A stretch of 32,462 nt of DNA, from assembly GCA_036388295.1 (NCBI GenBank), contig DASVSC010000045.1:1-32462 (forward strand), in the 5' to 3' direction. Each line of letters opens with the position of its first letter. Within the stretch, counting starts at the first letter, position 1. Positions 8,678 through 16,821 of this stretch are shown in pieces. Source of the stretch: RYN-431 sp036388295 (GTDB taxonomy: Bacteria; Planctomycetota; Phycisphaerae; Tepidisphaerales; Tepidisphaeraceae). The notes under the pieces were generated by a model that did not search any database, was not told where the DNA came from, and saw nothing but the letters and a program-made list of their open reading frames with translations. The translations under genes were made by a program, and so were the position numbers.

Positions 8678-8881
8678 GTGCCCTCAGAACAAGACCGGAT
8701 TGCGGACGGCATCAACAAGCCGCTGCTCGCAGCCGCCATCGTCACCATTGTGATCGGGTTCATCCTGACCATCAGCATCGCTCTCATCTGGCTGGGCCTG
8801 CCGATCATGGGCATCGGCGCGATTTGGGCGGCCGTGCTTTATTTCTCGGCCAGCTCGCGCGCCAAGCACGCGCAGCAGTAG
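8678..8881 (+). CDS. Small two-helix membrane protein
   Basis: 67 residues from the GTG at 8678, supported by the consensus ribosome site. A short polar N terminus is followed by two predicted membrane helices (about 16-36 and 41-58, the second rich in Ile, Gly and Ala) and a positively charged tail, SSRAKHAQQ. No family is recognised. It stands alone between the metalloprotease and the convergent methylase gene. The strong translation signal and hydrophobic pattern argue that it is a real, well-translated gene despite its length. Confidence 0.7.
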   Translation: MPSEQDRIADGINKPLLAAAIVTIVIGFILTISIALIWLGLPIMGIGAIWAAVLYFSASSRAKHAQQ

Positions 8882-8948
8882 GCCGCGGTAGCTTGTGATC
8901 AAACAGGTCTGTCGTAGTGCGGTCAGTGCCCGCCCTGCCGGACGCTTC

Positions 8949-10088
8949 TTATCGCTTCTCCAGCAGGTACAGAAACTCCGTCACGTGAATCGCCCGGCCG
9001 CGCAGGTTGCGGCTGCCGCGGAAGGTGTTGTAGGGGATTTCCATTCGCGTGAGCGTGCCGCGCCGTTGCAGGTGCTCGACGAAGTGGTCCTGCGGGACGA
9101 AACCTTCGCCGTTGTAGGAAATCAGCACGAACGCCGCGGGGCAACGGTCGATCAGGTCGAACAGCGTGGCCTCGGCTTCGGCGCGCTGGTTGTAGCGCGA
9201 GCGGTTCCAGTCCGTCGGAATCCCCGAGACACGACTGACAGCCGCCGGCCGCCGGTAATCGGCCAGCAGGTTCAGCATGAAATAGTTCGACCCGTACGGG
9301 TGCTGGTTGTACGGCGGGTCGAGATAGACGAGGTCGACGAACGGCAACTGTCCCACCAGCGCGTTCGCGTCGGCCCGGTGCACCGTGTGCGCGCAATCGA
9401 ACCGCGACAAGACTGGCCGCGACACCGCGATCGGGCGCAGGATGCGGCTCAGCGCGTCGCGCCCGTGCCCGCCGAACTGGCCGACGCCGTTGGCGTTTTT
9501 GTAGAAACCTTTGAACACGCCGCTGGTGTTGGCGTGCACCGACGCCGCCGCCAGCAGCGGGCCAAGAAAAAAGAGACGCAGTTCGGCCGGCAAGTGGTCG
9601 ATCGCCTGCCGGGCGGTGTCGAGATAAACGGCGTTGCGGCGGGTGTAGAAAACGCGGTCGTCACTCGTAATCGTTGACTCGTCACGCGGGGCGTACAGCT
9701 CCGTGATGAAGCCGGGCGAGGGGCATCGCGCGATCCGGTCGTTCAGCCAAGCCAGTGCGTCGTCCAGCGTGGCCGAGTCGATGTTGTCGCGGTTGGCGAG
9801 GTAGCACTGGTTCGTGATTTCGCTGTAGCGCTCCAGATCATTGACGATCAGTCGCTCGCATGCTTGCTTGAGGAACCGCGCGACGACGCCGGTGCCGCTG
9901 AATAAATCCGCCGCCGCCAGCCGCCGTCCGCCCAGCCGTTCGCGTACGCATTCGACCGCCCGGCCGATGAACGGCAGCAACGCCCGCTTGTTGCCCAGGT
10001 ACGTGATCAGCTGCGTCCGCAGGTACAGCGGGTCTTCGGCAAACGGCGCGGCGGGGATGGGCGGGGACGACAGCATGCGTGGGCGCAC
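8949..10088 (-). CDS. D12-class N6-adenine DNA methyltransferase, apparently solitary
   Basis: 379 residues from the ATG at 10086-10088 (a second ATG at 10076 is possible). The order is that of alpha-class Dam-like enzymes: YLGNKRALLPFI (30-41), AdoMet motif I AADLFSGTGVVA (59-70), VNDLERYS, then the catalytic motif DPPY at 257-260 followed by NQHPYGSNYF. The C-terminal VTEFLYLLEK resembles the end of D12 enzymes. It would methylate adenine N6 in a specific sequence. No restriction endonuclease lies on either side, so it may be regulatory, protective or a leftover modification enzyme. The recognition site cannot be read from sequence. Confidence 0.88.
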   Translation of the reverse strand: MRPRMLSSPPIPAAPFAEDPLYLRTQLITYLGNKRALLPFIGRAVECVRERLGGRRLAAADLFSGTGVVARFLKQACERLIVNDLERYSEITNQCYLANRDNIDSATLDDALAWLNDRIARCPSPGFITELYAPRDESTITSDDRVFYTRRNAVYLDTARQAIDHLPAELRLFFLGPLLAAASVHANTSGVFKGFYKNANGVGQFGGHGRDALSRILRPIAVSRPVLSRFDCAHTVHRADANALVGQLPFVDLVYLDPPYNQHPYGSNYFMLNLLADYRRPAAVSRVSGIPTDWNRSRYNQRAEAEATLFDLIDRCPAAFVLISYNGEGFVPQDHFVEHLQRRGTLTRMEIPYNTFRGSRNLRGRAIHVTEFLYLLEKR

Positions 10089-10171
10089 GGACCGTTCGGC
10101 GCGAGCGTTGTTCCTTCGACAGTGTTCTCACCGCTTGTACCCGTCACGCGGCCGGGTAGCATGTTACGACT

Positions 10172-10786
10172 TTGGCCGACGCCGATCGATCCACGCCCCT
10201 GCCCGTCCCGCTGGTCGCTTTATGCGGCTGGATTTTGCCGGGCTTGGGGTACGTGCTGGTCGGGCAGCGGGCGCGGGGCCTGATCGCCGGCGGCGCGGTG
10301 CTGCTGACGTTCCTGATGGGCCTGCTCATCGGCGGCGTGCGCGTGGTCGACGTGCCGGGCTATGACGTACAGGGCCAACCGAGAATGCTGCGCGTCGCGC
10401 GCGGCAGTGACGCGTCCGTCTGGGCGCTGCGGGCCAATTTCAAGGGCGAAGTCTTCAACAAGCCCTGGTACATCGCCCAGGCGCTGGTCGGCCCGGTCAA
10501 CGCCCTTGCGACGTGGGGCTCACTCCGCGCCGCCGACGCGAGCTACCGCCAGGCGACGGCCCGCGTGTTCGACATCGGCACGCTCTACACCGCGGTGGCC
10601 GGCATGCTGAACCTGCTGATCATCGTCGACGCCACGTACCGGGCGACCCAGCCGCCCGAGCCGGACGCCGAGCCGGCGGAATCGGAAGACGCGCGAACGC
10701 CCGTTAGCGCCGCCCCGAGTCCGTCTGCCGTCGCCGACGCATCCCCCGCACCCACTCTGGCACCGAACCCGGATCGGCCGGCATGA
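10172..10786 (+). CDS. Multi-helix membrane protein, DUF6677-like
   Basis: 204 residues from the TTG at 10172; no better in-frame start exists until residue 49. Helices are predicted at about 11-27, 34-54, 99-116 and 134-150, starting with WILPGLGYVLVGQRARGLIAGG, a pattern seen in small planctomycete membrane proteins that I recall as DUF6677. The last 50 residues are rich in Ala, Pro, Glu and Ser and should be disordered. Its last codons overlap the next gene by 4 nt (ATGA), so the two are translationally coupled and probably act together. The function is unknown. The DUF number is from memory and needs checking. Confidence 0.7.
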   Translation: MADADRSTPLPVPLVALCGWILPGLGYVLVGQRARGLIAGGAVLLTFLMGLLIGGVRVVDVPGYDVQGQPRMLRVARGSDASVWALRANFKGEVFNKPWYIAQALVGPVNALATWGSLRAADASYRQATARVFDIGTLYTAVAGMLNLLIIVDATYRATQPPEPDAEPAESEDARTPVSAAPSPSAVADASPAPTLAPNPDRPA

Positions 10787-11022
10787 GCGGCATCCTTGCT
10801 TACGTGCCGTTCCTGACGCCGCTGCCGGTCTGGGACTACTGGGTCTGGCTGATCATTCCGCTGTGCGCCAGCGTGTCAGTGGTCTACAAGACCATCAAAT
10901 GCCGCTACGTGCGGCAGATCCCGCGCGAAGCGCTGTCCATCACGATCTGGATCCTGCTGTCGATGGCCGGCGTGGCCGTGGGATTGCAGGTGCTGTACTG
11001 GCTGATGGTGGAGTGGAACTGA
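10783..11022 (+). CDS. Small two-helix membrane protein coupled to the preceding gene
   Basis: 79 residues; the ATG at 10783 overlaps the stop of the upstream gene (ATGA). Helices are predicted at about 17-37 and 52-73, joined by a short basic loop, KTIKCRYVRQIPREA. The aromatic, tryptophan-rich flanks (WDYWVWL, YWLMVEW) are typical of membrane interfaces. The family is not recognised. The coupling suggests a two-subunit membrane unit with the 204-residue protein. Confidence 0.7.
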   Translation: MSGILAYVPFLTPLPVWDYWVWLIIPLCASVSVVYKTIKCRYVRQIPREALSITIWILLSMAGVAVGLQVLYWLMVEWN

Positions 11023-11058
11023 ACGGGCCGGCCGCGGCTGACGGCACAGTCCTTTAGC

Positions 11059-11113
11059 GTAGGGCGGGCACTGCCCGCCGTTTCCGCCCAGTGGCGGGCA
11101 GTGCCCGCCCTAC
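11059..11113. repeat. Perfect 21-bp inverted repeat (GTAGGGCGGGCA...)
   Basis: Arms 11059-11079 and 11093-11113 are exact reverse complements with a 13-nt loop. Each arm contains GGGCGGGCA-CTGCCCGCC, so it is itself partly palindromic. It lies between the 3' ends of the membrane-protein pair and the convergent HD-domain gene and could end transcription from both sides, though no T-tract follows. Confidence 0.85.
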
Positions 11114-11173
11114 CCCAGCCGCGCTTGTGCCGCCAAGTGACCCATCCGAACCAGTCACGCAGCATTGTTAAAG

Positions 11174-11785
11174 TTACGCCGCCGCTTCCACGCCCACGCG
11201 TACGGGGTGGCCGAGGAAGGATTCGAGCAGGCGGTACTTCTTGCGGCGCGTGTAGACGCGGCGGGCATTGGGGACGTCGCCGTCGATGACACAGCGGACG
11301 CTCAAGCGCCGGTCGACCATCGACAGCACCAGGCGCGTGGCCGGCTGGCGGCGGTGGTCCAAGGCGTCGGCGGCACGCAGCAGCGCGAGCACCGCCCTCA
11401 GGTTCCGGCGCGGGTCGGTCGGGCCGAGGTGCAGTTCGCGATGGGCCGGCGGCACCGCGCCGCGGTGGTAACGGGTCAGGAACGCCAGGCGGCGACGCTG
11501 GGCGGCGGACAATTCCAAGGCCGTCGTCTGTTCGATCATCATCGCGCCGCGGGCCGGGTGGTCTTTCTCCGACACGCACCGGCCGATGTCGTGCACCAGG
11601 GCGGCCAGGCGGAGCAGCTCGTGGTCGGGTTCGGCCAAGTGCAGCGATGAGCGGGTCAGGTCGAAGAGTTTGCTCGCGACCGCCAGCACGCGACGCTCAT
11701 GCCCGGCGGTGCCCAGCTTCCGCCGCGCCCAACGGGCGGCGGCGGCCTCGGTATCGGTGGCGAACAAACCAAGCGCAGCGGGCAT
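11174..11785 (-). CDS. HD-domain phosphohydrolase-like protein (Ppx/GppA C-terminal type)
   Basis: 203 residues from the ATG at 11783-11785. The frame is open further upstream to 11932, but those codons cross repeat DNA and look non-coding. Metal-binding residues run in HD order: His29 in GHERRVL, His65-Asp66 in LVHDIGR, and Asp140 and Asp143 in LRAADALDHRR. Spacing and context resemble the HD domain at the C-terminal end of exopolyphosphatase/pppGpp phosphatases, but the ASKHA phosphatase part is absent. It may hydrolyse or bind a phosphorylated nucleotide. A TACAGT box 16 nt upstream and a GAGGA element suggest a short 5' leader. Confidence 0.75.
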   Translation of the reverse strand: MPAALGLFATDTEAAAARWARRKLGTAGHERRVLAVASKLFDLTRSSLHLAEPDHELLRLAALVHDIGRCVSEKDHPARGAMMIEQTTALELSAAQRRRLAFLTRYHRGAVPPAHRELHLGPTDPRRNLRAVLALLRAADALDHRRQPATRLVLSMVDRRLSVRCVIDGDVPNARRVYTRRKKYRLLESFLGHPVRVGVEAAA

Positions 11786-11966
11786 ACGCGTCCTCACAAC
11801 GACTGTACCGAGTCTATCGGCCGACGGGCGGGGCGGGACGTAAATGTTTTGAGAAGGTTGCACTCGGTTCGAGTGAGCGGACGGGTTGCCGCGTCGCCTC
11901 GGGTTCCTCTTCACGCTTGCGGCAATGAACATTGGGACACCGAAAAACAGATGCCACGCTCATTGG

Positions 11967-12052
11967 TTTTGAGCCGCGGGTGTGAACCCGCGCGCACCGC
12001 CCACGGTCGCGCCACGTTCGGTCCCGCGCGGGTTTACACCCGCGGCTCAAAA
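11967..12052. repeat. Dispersed palindrome, copy 2 (GAGCCGCGGG family)
   Basis: Arms 11967-11994 and 12025-12052 (28 nt) are reverse complements with one mismatch; the loop is 30 nt. They begin TTTTGAGCCGCGGGTGT. It lies in the 447-bp gene-free stretch 11786-12232, in which I see nothing else except copy 3. Confidence 0.85.
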
Positions 12053-12174
12053 CCGAGCGGTCCCATTCGAACGATTGAGCCAAGGTGTCACGGTGGTGTA
12101 CGCAACGCCATAGAAATTTCTAGTCTTCGAAGGCCTGCTCCGCAGTCACATCGGATCGCGTCACCATCAAAGGC

Positions 12175-12204
12175 GTGAGCCGCGGGTTCGCACCCGCGGC
12201 TCAC
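12175..12204. repeat. Dispersed palindrome, copy 3, short hairpin form; possible terminator of the 12233-14065 gene
   Basis: GTGAGCCGCGGGT-TCGC-ACCCGCGGCTCAC, a perfect 13-bp stem with a 4-nt loop. It starts 29 nt after the stop of the minus-strand glycoside hydrolase gene. Only a short TTT follows on that strand, so as a terminator it is weak; the core identifies it as a short member of the same family as copies 1 and 2. Confidence 0.8.
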
Positions 12205-12232
12205 ACTTAAAAAGTTTTGTCCGACCGATTGA

Positions 12233-14065
12233 TCAGCCCATCACGAGGATCATGCGGTCGCGTTGGGACTGACGACGGCGCAGCTCTTCCATCCCGGCAT
12301 TGGCCGGGTCGACTGCCACCGGGGCGGCGTTGGAGTCGATGACGTTGATCGTCACGCTGCTGACCTCGCCGGCGCGGCCGGTGGCGTCAGGGCCCCGGAA
12401 GGGCTGGACCGTCAGCGTGTAGGTCTTGCCGGCTTCGAAGGTGTCGCCGACGAGGTTGCCGCCGCGTTTTTCGTCGAACAGCGTGAAGGTGCCGTCGGAG
12501 TCGACGATGGTGTTGCCGTTGATCGTGAACTTGACGCTACCGACCCGCCGGTTGGCCGACGCCAGGACCGACAGGAAGTCGGTGCCGGTGCTGGCCAGGT
12601 CGACGGTGGTGACGCCGCTGATGACCGCGTACGGCTTGACGATGCGGTCGCGGTCGGCGTTGATCAGCGACATGGAGCTGATGACCGGCACCGGCGGCGG
12701 CGCGACGACGGGCGTTTCTTCCGCCGGCGGGGTCACGGTGCCGGTCGTGGGACGGGCCGGGCGACGCGGGCGGTCGACGACGGGTTTGCTGGGCTTGGGC
12801 GGGGTTTTCGTGCCGCCTTTGGAGCCGCCCTTGGCGGGCTTTTCTTCGTTCTTGCTGCCGACGGTGGAGCCGCCGTCGCCGTCGTCACCGTCGGTGCCGG
12901 TTTCGACGGGCTTGGGTTCGGGCCGCGGACGGGGCTTGGGCTTGTTCGGCGTGTTGGGCCGGCCGCCGCCGCGGGGGCTTTCGCCTTTGTCGTTGTCGCC
13001 GTCATCCGAGCCGCTGCCGGTGTCGGTGTCGGGGTTGTCGCCGTCGGTGCCGTTGTCTTCGTCAGGCTTTTCTTCGCGCGGCTTCTCTTCGCGCGGCTTC
13101 TCTTCGTCCGGTTTTTCCTTGTCCGGCTTTTCTTCCGACGGCTTTTCGTCGACGGGTTTGGAATTGCCGTCGAGGCTCATCCACATGGAGTAGAAAGGCT
13201 CATTGGCGCGGCCCTTTTTCGTCAGGATGCCGGCCGGGCCGGCCATCGTGTCCTGCACGACGGCGGCGAAGTAGTGCGACATCTCGAAGTTCGCCTGGAT
13301 CACGGGCCAGAAGGCTTTGACTTCGTCGGCCCATGCGCCTTTGTCGCTATCGTTTTCGTGGCCGCGGGCGTTCCATTCGGTGGCGACGATCGGCGTGCCG
13401 CCGACGATTTCTTTGAGCGCGGCGATGCGTGACTTGAGCGCGCCGATGTTGTTGGCGTACGGGTGGAAGCCGACGTAGTCGACGTGGTCGAGCAGGCCGA
13501 CGTTGACCATCGTGCGGACGTCTTCGGGGTTCCAGCTGACGCCGCCGGAGATGACTTTTTCGCCCTTCGCGTGCAGCACGCTGGCGGCAGGCGCGATGTA
13601 GTCGCTGACGAAGTCGGTCAGCGTGCCGTTCCAGTAGCGCTCGTGGTCGGGCTCATTGCCCAGTTCCCAGCGGTCGACCGAATCGACCATGCCGGGCTGG
13701 CTGACGATGTATTCGAACATGGCCCGGGTTTCTTCGGGCGTGCCGTGACGGCCTTTGCGGGGGTTGACGCTGAGGGTGATGTCGAAGCCGTCGTGGGCGA
13801 ACTTGTTGACGAACGTGCTGATGCGCTCGGGCGTGCGCACCTGGTAGCTGTCGAAGCCGTACCACATGCGGATGTTCGTCGTGTTGCTCTCCCGCAGCAT
13901 CTGGACGACGGCTTTGTAGGTGGCGGCATTGATCTGGGTGACGTTGATCCCCAGACCCGAGGCAAAAAGCTGCCGATTTTCGAGCTTTTCGACTAATACG
14001 GCCTTGGTTACGGCCTTGGTGATGCCCGACTTGTTCGACGCTACCCGCTCGCCACGCTTGCCCAT
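12233..14065 (-). CDS. Exported clan GH-A-like glycoside hydrolase with LEPR-type N terminus, charged linker and Ig-like C-terminal domain
   Basis: 610 residues from the ATG at 14063-14065, supported by AGGAGG 7 nt upstream. The N terminus carries VEKLENRQLFASG (25-37). The TIM-barrel domain (about 38-300) has the probable acid/base Glu138 in WELGNEPD and nucleophile Glu230 in IVATEWNARG at strand ends 4 and 7, with FHPY between them as in clan GH-A. Residues 302-462 are a long linker of EEKP/REEKP units, acidic DGDN runs and Lys-Pro-Arg runs. Residues 463-580 look like an immunoglobulin-like fold; a short basic tail ends the protein. It probably acts on polysaccharide outside the cell; the GH family and substrate are unassigned. 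It is a tandem paralogue of the gene at 14481-15896. Confidence 0.82.
   Translation of the reverse strand: MGKRGERVASNKSGITKAVTKAVLVEKLENRQLFASGLGINVTQINAATYKAVVQMLRESNTTNIRMWYGFDSYQVRTPERISTFVNKFAHDGFDITLSVNPRKGRHGTPEETRAMFEYIVSQPGMVDSVDRWELGNEPDHERYWNGTLTDFVSDYIAPAASVLHAKGEKVISGGVSWNPEDVRTMVNVGLLDHVDYVGFHPYANNIGALKSRIAALKEIVGGTPIVATEWNARGHENDSDKGAWADEVKAFWPVIQANFEMSHYFAAVVQDTMAGPAGILTKKGRANEPFYSMWMSLDGNSKPVDEKPSEEKPDKEKPDEEKPREEKPREEKPDEDNGTDGDNPDTDTGSGSDDGDNDKGESPRGGGRPNTPNKPKPRPRPEPKPVETGTDGDDGDGGSTVGSKNEEKPAKGGSKGGTKTPPKPSKPVVDRPRRPARPTTGTVTPPAEETPVVAPPPVPVISSMSLINADRDRIVKPYAVISGVTTVDLASTGTDFLSVLASANRRVGSVKFTINGNTIVDSDGTFTLFDEKRGGNLVGDTFEAGKTYTLTVQPFRGPDATGRAGEVSSVTINVIDSNAAPVAVDPANAGMEELRRRQSQRDRMILVMG
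13061..13157 (-). repeat. Tandem short repeat coding for the EKP linker
   Basis: Imperfect repetition of a 15-18-nt unit read on the minus strand as EEKPxxEKPxEEKPxEEKP. Such tracts change length by slippage, so the linker may vary between strains. Confidence 0.7.
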
Positions 14066-14072
14066 TGAATAT

Positions 14073-14078
14073 CCTCCT
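14073..14078 (-). promoter_or_regulatory. Shine-Dalgarno AGGAGG of the glycoside hydrolase gene
   Basis: Consensus site 7 nt before the ATG at 14065. It decides the start and excludes the upstream in-frame ATG at 14143. The rest of the 415-bp gap (14066-14480) holds only the terminator of the next gene. Confidence 0.75.
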
Positions 14079-14391
14079 GCCTTCGACGTCTGGAAAATCC
14101 GATGCCCTGCCCAGATTGAGCAGACCCGGATAAGAGCGGCCAAGGCGGGTAGACGTGGGGGTTTGGCTGCCGCGTCACTCGGAAGCGGGCCGGGGCTGGC
14201 CCAACTTCCGTCCGGCGCGGCCGAAGCGGCCGTCCGTCAGAAGAGGATCCGCACGGGGCGGATGTCTTAGGGCGGCAGTGTGGCAAAAGGCCGTCGAAGA
14301 ATCAAACGAATTTCATCGGACGGAAGGCCCTAATCATTAAAATTTAACGTCCGGCAACCCGGTGTGCCGATAGTAACGCCCGCCAAGCGCC

Positions 14392-14423
14392 AAAAACTCC
14401 CGGCGGGCAAGCCCCGCCGGGAG
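14392..14423 (-). terminator. Rho-independent terminator of the 14481-15896 gene
   Basis: On the minus strand an 11-bp perfect stem (CTCCCGGCGGG paired with CCCGCCGGGAG, 5-nt loop, 14397-14423) is followed at once by TTTTT (14392-14396). It lies 57 nt after the stop codon. This separates the two paralogous hydrolase genes into independent transcripts. Confidence 0.85.
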
Positions 14424-14480
14424 TCTGGGTAAAATCGACCTTGCCAACGGCCGGAGGCCGGGCGTGGCGAACAGAAGGTA

Positions 14481-15896
14481 TTAGACGAAGTTCAGAATCA
14501 GCGACAACTTCGCGCCGGCGGCACCCTTGGCGTAATCGGCCGAGTAGGCGGTGGCGCCGAGCGTAAAGCGGCCGGCCGTGGCGTACCACGGGGTTTCGCG
14601 GTTCCGGCTGTCGCCGAACACGGTGTACGGGGCGGTATTTTCCGTCCGCGTCGCCCGGCCGCTGAAGGTGAACTTCACGCTCTGGGTGTTGCTGGTGGTC
14701 AGGGCCCGGATCTGGATCTTACGGTTGGCCAGGCTGGACAGCTTGATCGTCTGGCCGGTGGTGACGTTTTCGTAACCCTTGATGACCTGGCCGGTGACGG
14801 CGTCGAAGATGCGGAAGCCGCCGACGCTCGGCTTGCCGGTGGCGCTCGGCTGGTTGCCGTTGGTGACCGGGGCGGGCACGTTCGGCGTCGGCTCAGGGGT
14901 CGGAGCGGGAGCCGGAGCGGGCCGGGTCGGGGCGACGGCGCCGCCGCTGCTGAAGTTGTTTTTCAGGCCCTTGTAGGTGGAGTAGAACTCGCCGTTGGGG
15001 CTGCCGCCGTTGGTGATGACGCCGGCCGGGCCGGCCCGCGTGCCCACTTTGACGGCCGCGAAGTAGTAGGCGGCGTAGAAGTTGTCGCGGATCGTCGGCC
15101 AGTATTCCTTGATCGCGTCGTTCCATTCGCCCTTGTTGCCTTCGTGGCTACGCACGTTCCACTCGCTGGCGATCAGCGGCTTGCCGTTGGCGTAGTCTTT
15201 GACCTGAGCGACGCACTTCTGCAGGTCGGCGACGCTGTTGCGGTAGGGGTGGTAGCCGACGAAGTCGACGTGATTGAGCATGCCCTGCTCGACCAGGGTT
15301 TTGATGTGCTCGGGGTTCCAGCTGACCGCGCCGCTGACGACCTTTTCGCCGTTGGCGTGCAGGCCGGCGGCCGCGGGAGCGAGCACCGTGTCGACGTACC
15401 GGCCCAGGCCGTTGGCGCTGGTGCCGTAGTCGAAGTCCAGTTCATTGCCGATCTGCCAGCGGTCGACCGAGCTGCCCAGCTTGTCGGAAGCCCAGTTGAA
15501 GTAGTCCTTGACGGTCTCGTACGACCCGCCCTGCTTGGGGACGGCCGTGACCATGATGTCGAAGCCTTCGTTCGCGAAGCGCCGGATGTACTTGAAGATG
15601 CCGGTTTCGTTGTGGCCCCAGCCGTTGATGCTCATCCACAGGCGCGCCGTTTTGGTACCGGTGTCGCGCATCATGCTGACGATTTCGGGATAGGTGGAGC
15701 TGGAGATGGCGTTGGCGTTGATGCCGTAGGCCAGGCTGCTGGCGAACAGGCGGCGGGCTTCCAGGTTTTCGACCGGCCGGCCGGCGGCCAGGGCGGACGA
15801 TGAATCCGTGGCCGAATCCGTGGACACGGCGGTCTTGGACACGGCGGTGGTGGACGAACGCGACGAACGAACAAGGTTCGAGAACAAACTACGCAT
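14481..15896 (-). CDS. Exported clan GH-A-like glycoside hydrolase, paralogue of the 12233-14065 gene
   Basis: 471 residues from the ATG at 15894-15896, with AGGGAG 9 nt upstream; the frame stays open to 16115, but that part lacks coding character. A Ser/Thr-rich stretch precedes the LEPR-type motif VENLEARRLFASS (42-54). The barrel (about 55-312) aligns throughout with its neighbour: WQIGNELD (Glu152), VSWNPE, GYHPY and LIASEWNVRSHE (Glu245). It has Leu where the neighbour has the usual Pro after Asn-Glu. The linker is short (Ala-Pro-Thr, 320-345), and the C-terminal 115 residues form a different beta-rich domain from that of the neighbour. It is probably a secreted carbohydrate-active enzyme of related but not identical specificity. 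Confidence 0.82.
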   Translation of the reverse strand: MRSLFSNLVRSSRSSTTAVSKTAVSTDSATDSSSALAAGRPVENLEARRLFASSLAYGINANAISSSTYPEIVSMMRDTGTKTARLWMSINGWGHNETGIFKYIRRFANEGFDIMVTAVPKQGGSYETVKDYFNWASDKLGSSVDRWQIGNELDFDYGTSANGLGRYVDTVLAPAAAGLHANGEKVVSGAVSWNPEHIKTLVEQGMLNHVDFVGYHPYRNSVADLQKCVAQVKDYANGKPLIASEWNVRSHEGNKGEWNDAIKEYWPTIRDNFYAAYYFAAVKVGTRAGPAGVITNGGSPNGEFYSTYKGLKNNFSSGGAVAPTRPAPAPAPTPEPTPNVPAPVTNGNQPSATGKPSVGGFRIFDAVTGQVIKGYENVTTGQTIKLSSLANRKIQIRALTTSNTQSVKFTFSGRATRTENTAPYTVFGDSRNRETPWYATAGRFTLGATAYSADYAKGAAGAKLSLILNFV

Positions 15897-16821
15897 TGGG
15901 TTGGACTCCCTGTGCCGCCCGCTCGAAACGGGACGACTCAAAACGACCGGTGGGCCAACAATTGCCTCGCGGCCTGTAAGCCGCATCCGCTGGGGAGACT
16001 CGCAGCACGGTGGAGAAAAAGTCCCGGTAGGGAATCTTCCTGCACGTGCGAGCGACCCAACGGCACTCGGTCTGGTTTTGTTACCCGCGAGCTCGACACT
16101 CGCAGGCCGACGCAAACATCAGCGCCATCAGCCGGCACGCTCACACGTGCCGTCGTGCGGTAGGAAGGACACCGGGAGTTCTCCCGAAGACACGGCCGAG
16201 GATTTGGCCGGCGTCACGCCCTTCGCTTCCGCAATCTTTATCGAATAGATGCCCGGTTGGTGCAACCTCAAAACTTGAAAAAATGAAGTTTTTTTTACAA
16301 GACTGCACCGCGAAACGATCGTCGTTGTAACGACTATCCGCAAAGGCCAGACCTCGAATCCCGCCCCAGGGCCCCGAAACGCAAGATTTATCGAACCCTT
16401 GCCCCGCCCCGTGGTGCCCAAATTAACATAGTTTTCGGCCGAAAAATCTTTTTTCGGGGCCGCCGCGTGCGTGACAGCCCCGCCCCCGCCGCGCGGTTTT
16501 TGCCGCGCCCGCTTGCCGCACCCGAAACGTAATCGACGCATGAAAAACTGCTAAACGCGGCACCTTCCCGCATCGTTTCGTTAATCGTTTATACTCCAAT
16601 TATCACAGTATAAACTTCGCGGCATGAACGCCCGCCACGGGCGTAGCCGGCCGTCACGTATTGCCGGACGCACCTGCTATTCAGACGCGTTATGGATTTG
16701 TCGTCGTCAAACGGTCTGCCGGGCGCATGAGCCGATCTTCATCGAAAGCATCAAGAACGCGGAAGCAGGACGCATTCCTTCGGATGCCCTCGGGCGCGAT
16801 ACCGCGAGCCCTAAGGGTTCA
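15897..16821. other. 925-bp gene-free region between hydrolase promoter side and glycosyltransferase 3' end
   Basis: No convincing gene is present. It contains AT-rich islands unusual for the window: a run of T at 16290-16297 (16268-16300), 16455-16460, and the dyad at 16587-16615. The part next to 15896 should hold the leader and promoter of the hydrolase gene; GATAAA (minus strand, 16237-16242) with TTGCAC 17 nt upstream is a weak candidate. Short open frames at 16624-16848 and 16661-17002 have no recognisable product. Confidence 0.5.
16587..16615. promoter_or_regulatory. AT-rich dyad GTTTATACT-N11-AGTATAAAC
   Basis: A perfect 9-bp inverted repeat in one of the few AT-rich patches. It includes TATACT on the plus strand and, by symmetry, on the minus strand; GATAAT lies in the spacer on the minus strand. 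The form fits a dimeric repressor site or a bidirectional promoter, but the nearest certain gene start is 690 bp away at 15896. Confidence 0.4.

Noticed and set aside
11786..11932. N-terminal extension of the HD-domain protein
   Set aside because: The frame is open, but the residues are Arg/Pro-rich without similarity, and the ATG at 11785 has a promoter-like box and GAGGA just upstream.
12263..13432. Long open frame antisense to the first glycoside hydrolase gene
   Set aside because: Its product is a Val/Gly/Ala/Arg-rich string with no domain; it is the mirror of the GC-rich codons of the real gene, as are the frames at 697-2061, 20506-21942 and 22081-23541.
15897..16115. Riboswitch in the leader of the second glycoside hydrolase gene
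   Set aside because: I looked for cyclic-di-GMP and other common aptamer cores and found no matching conserved loops; only general GC-rich stems are present.
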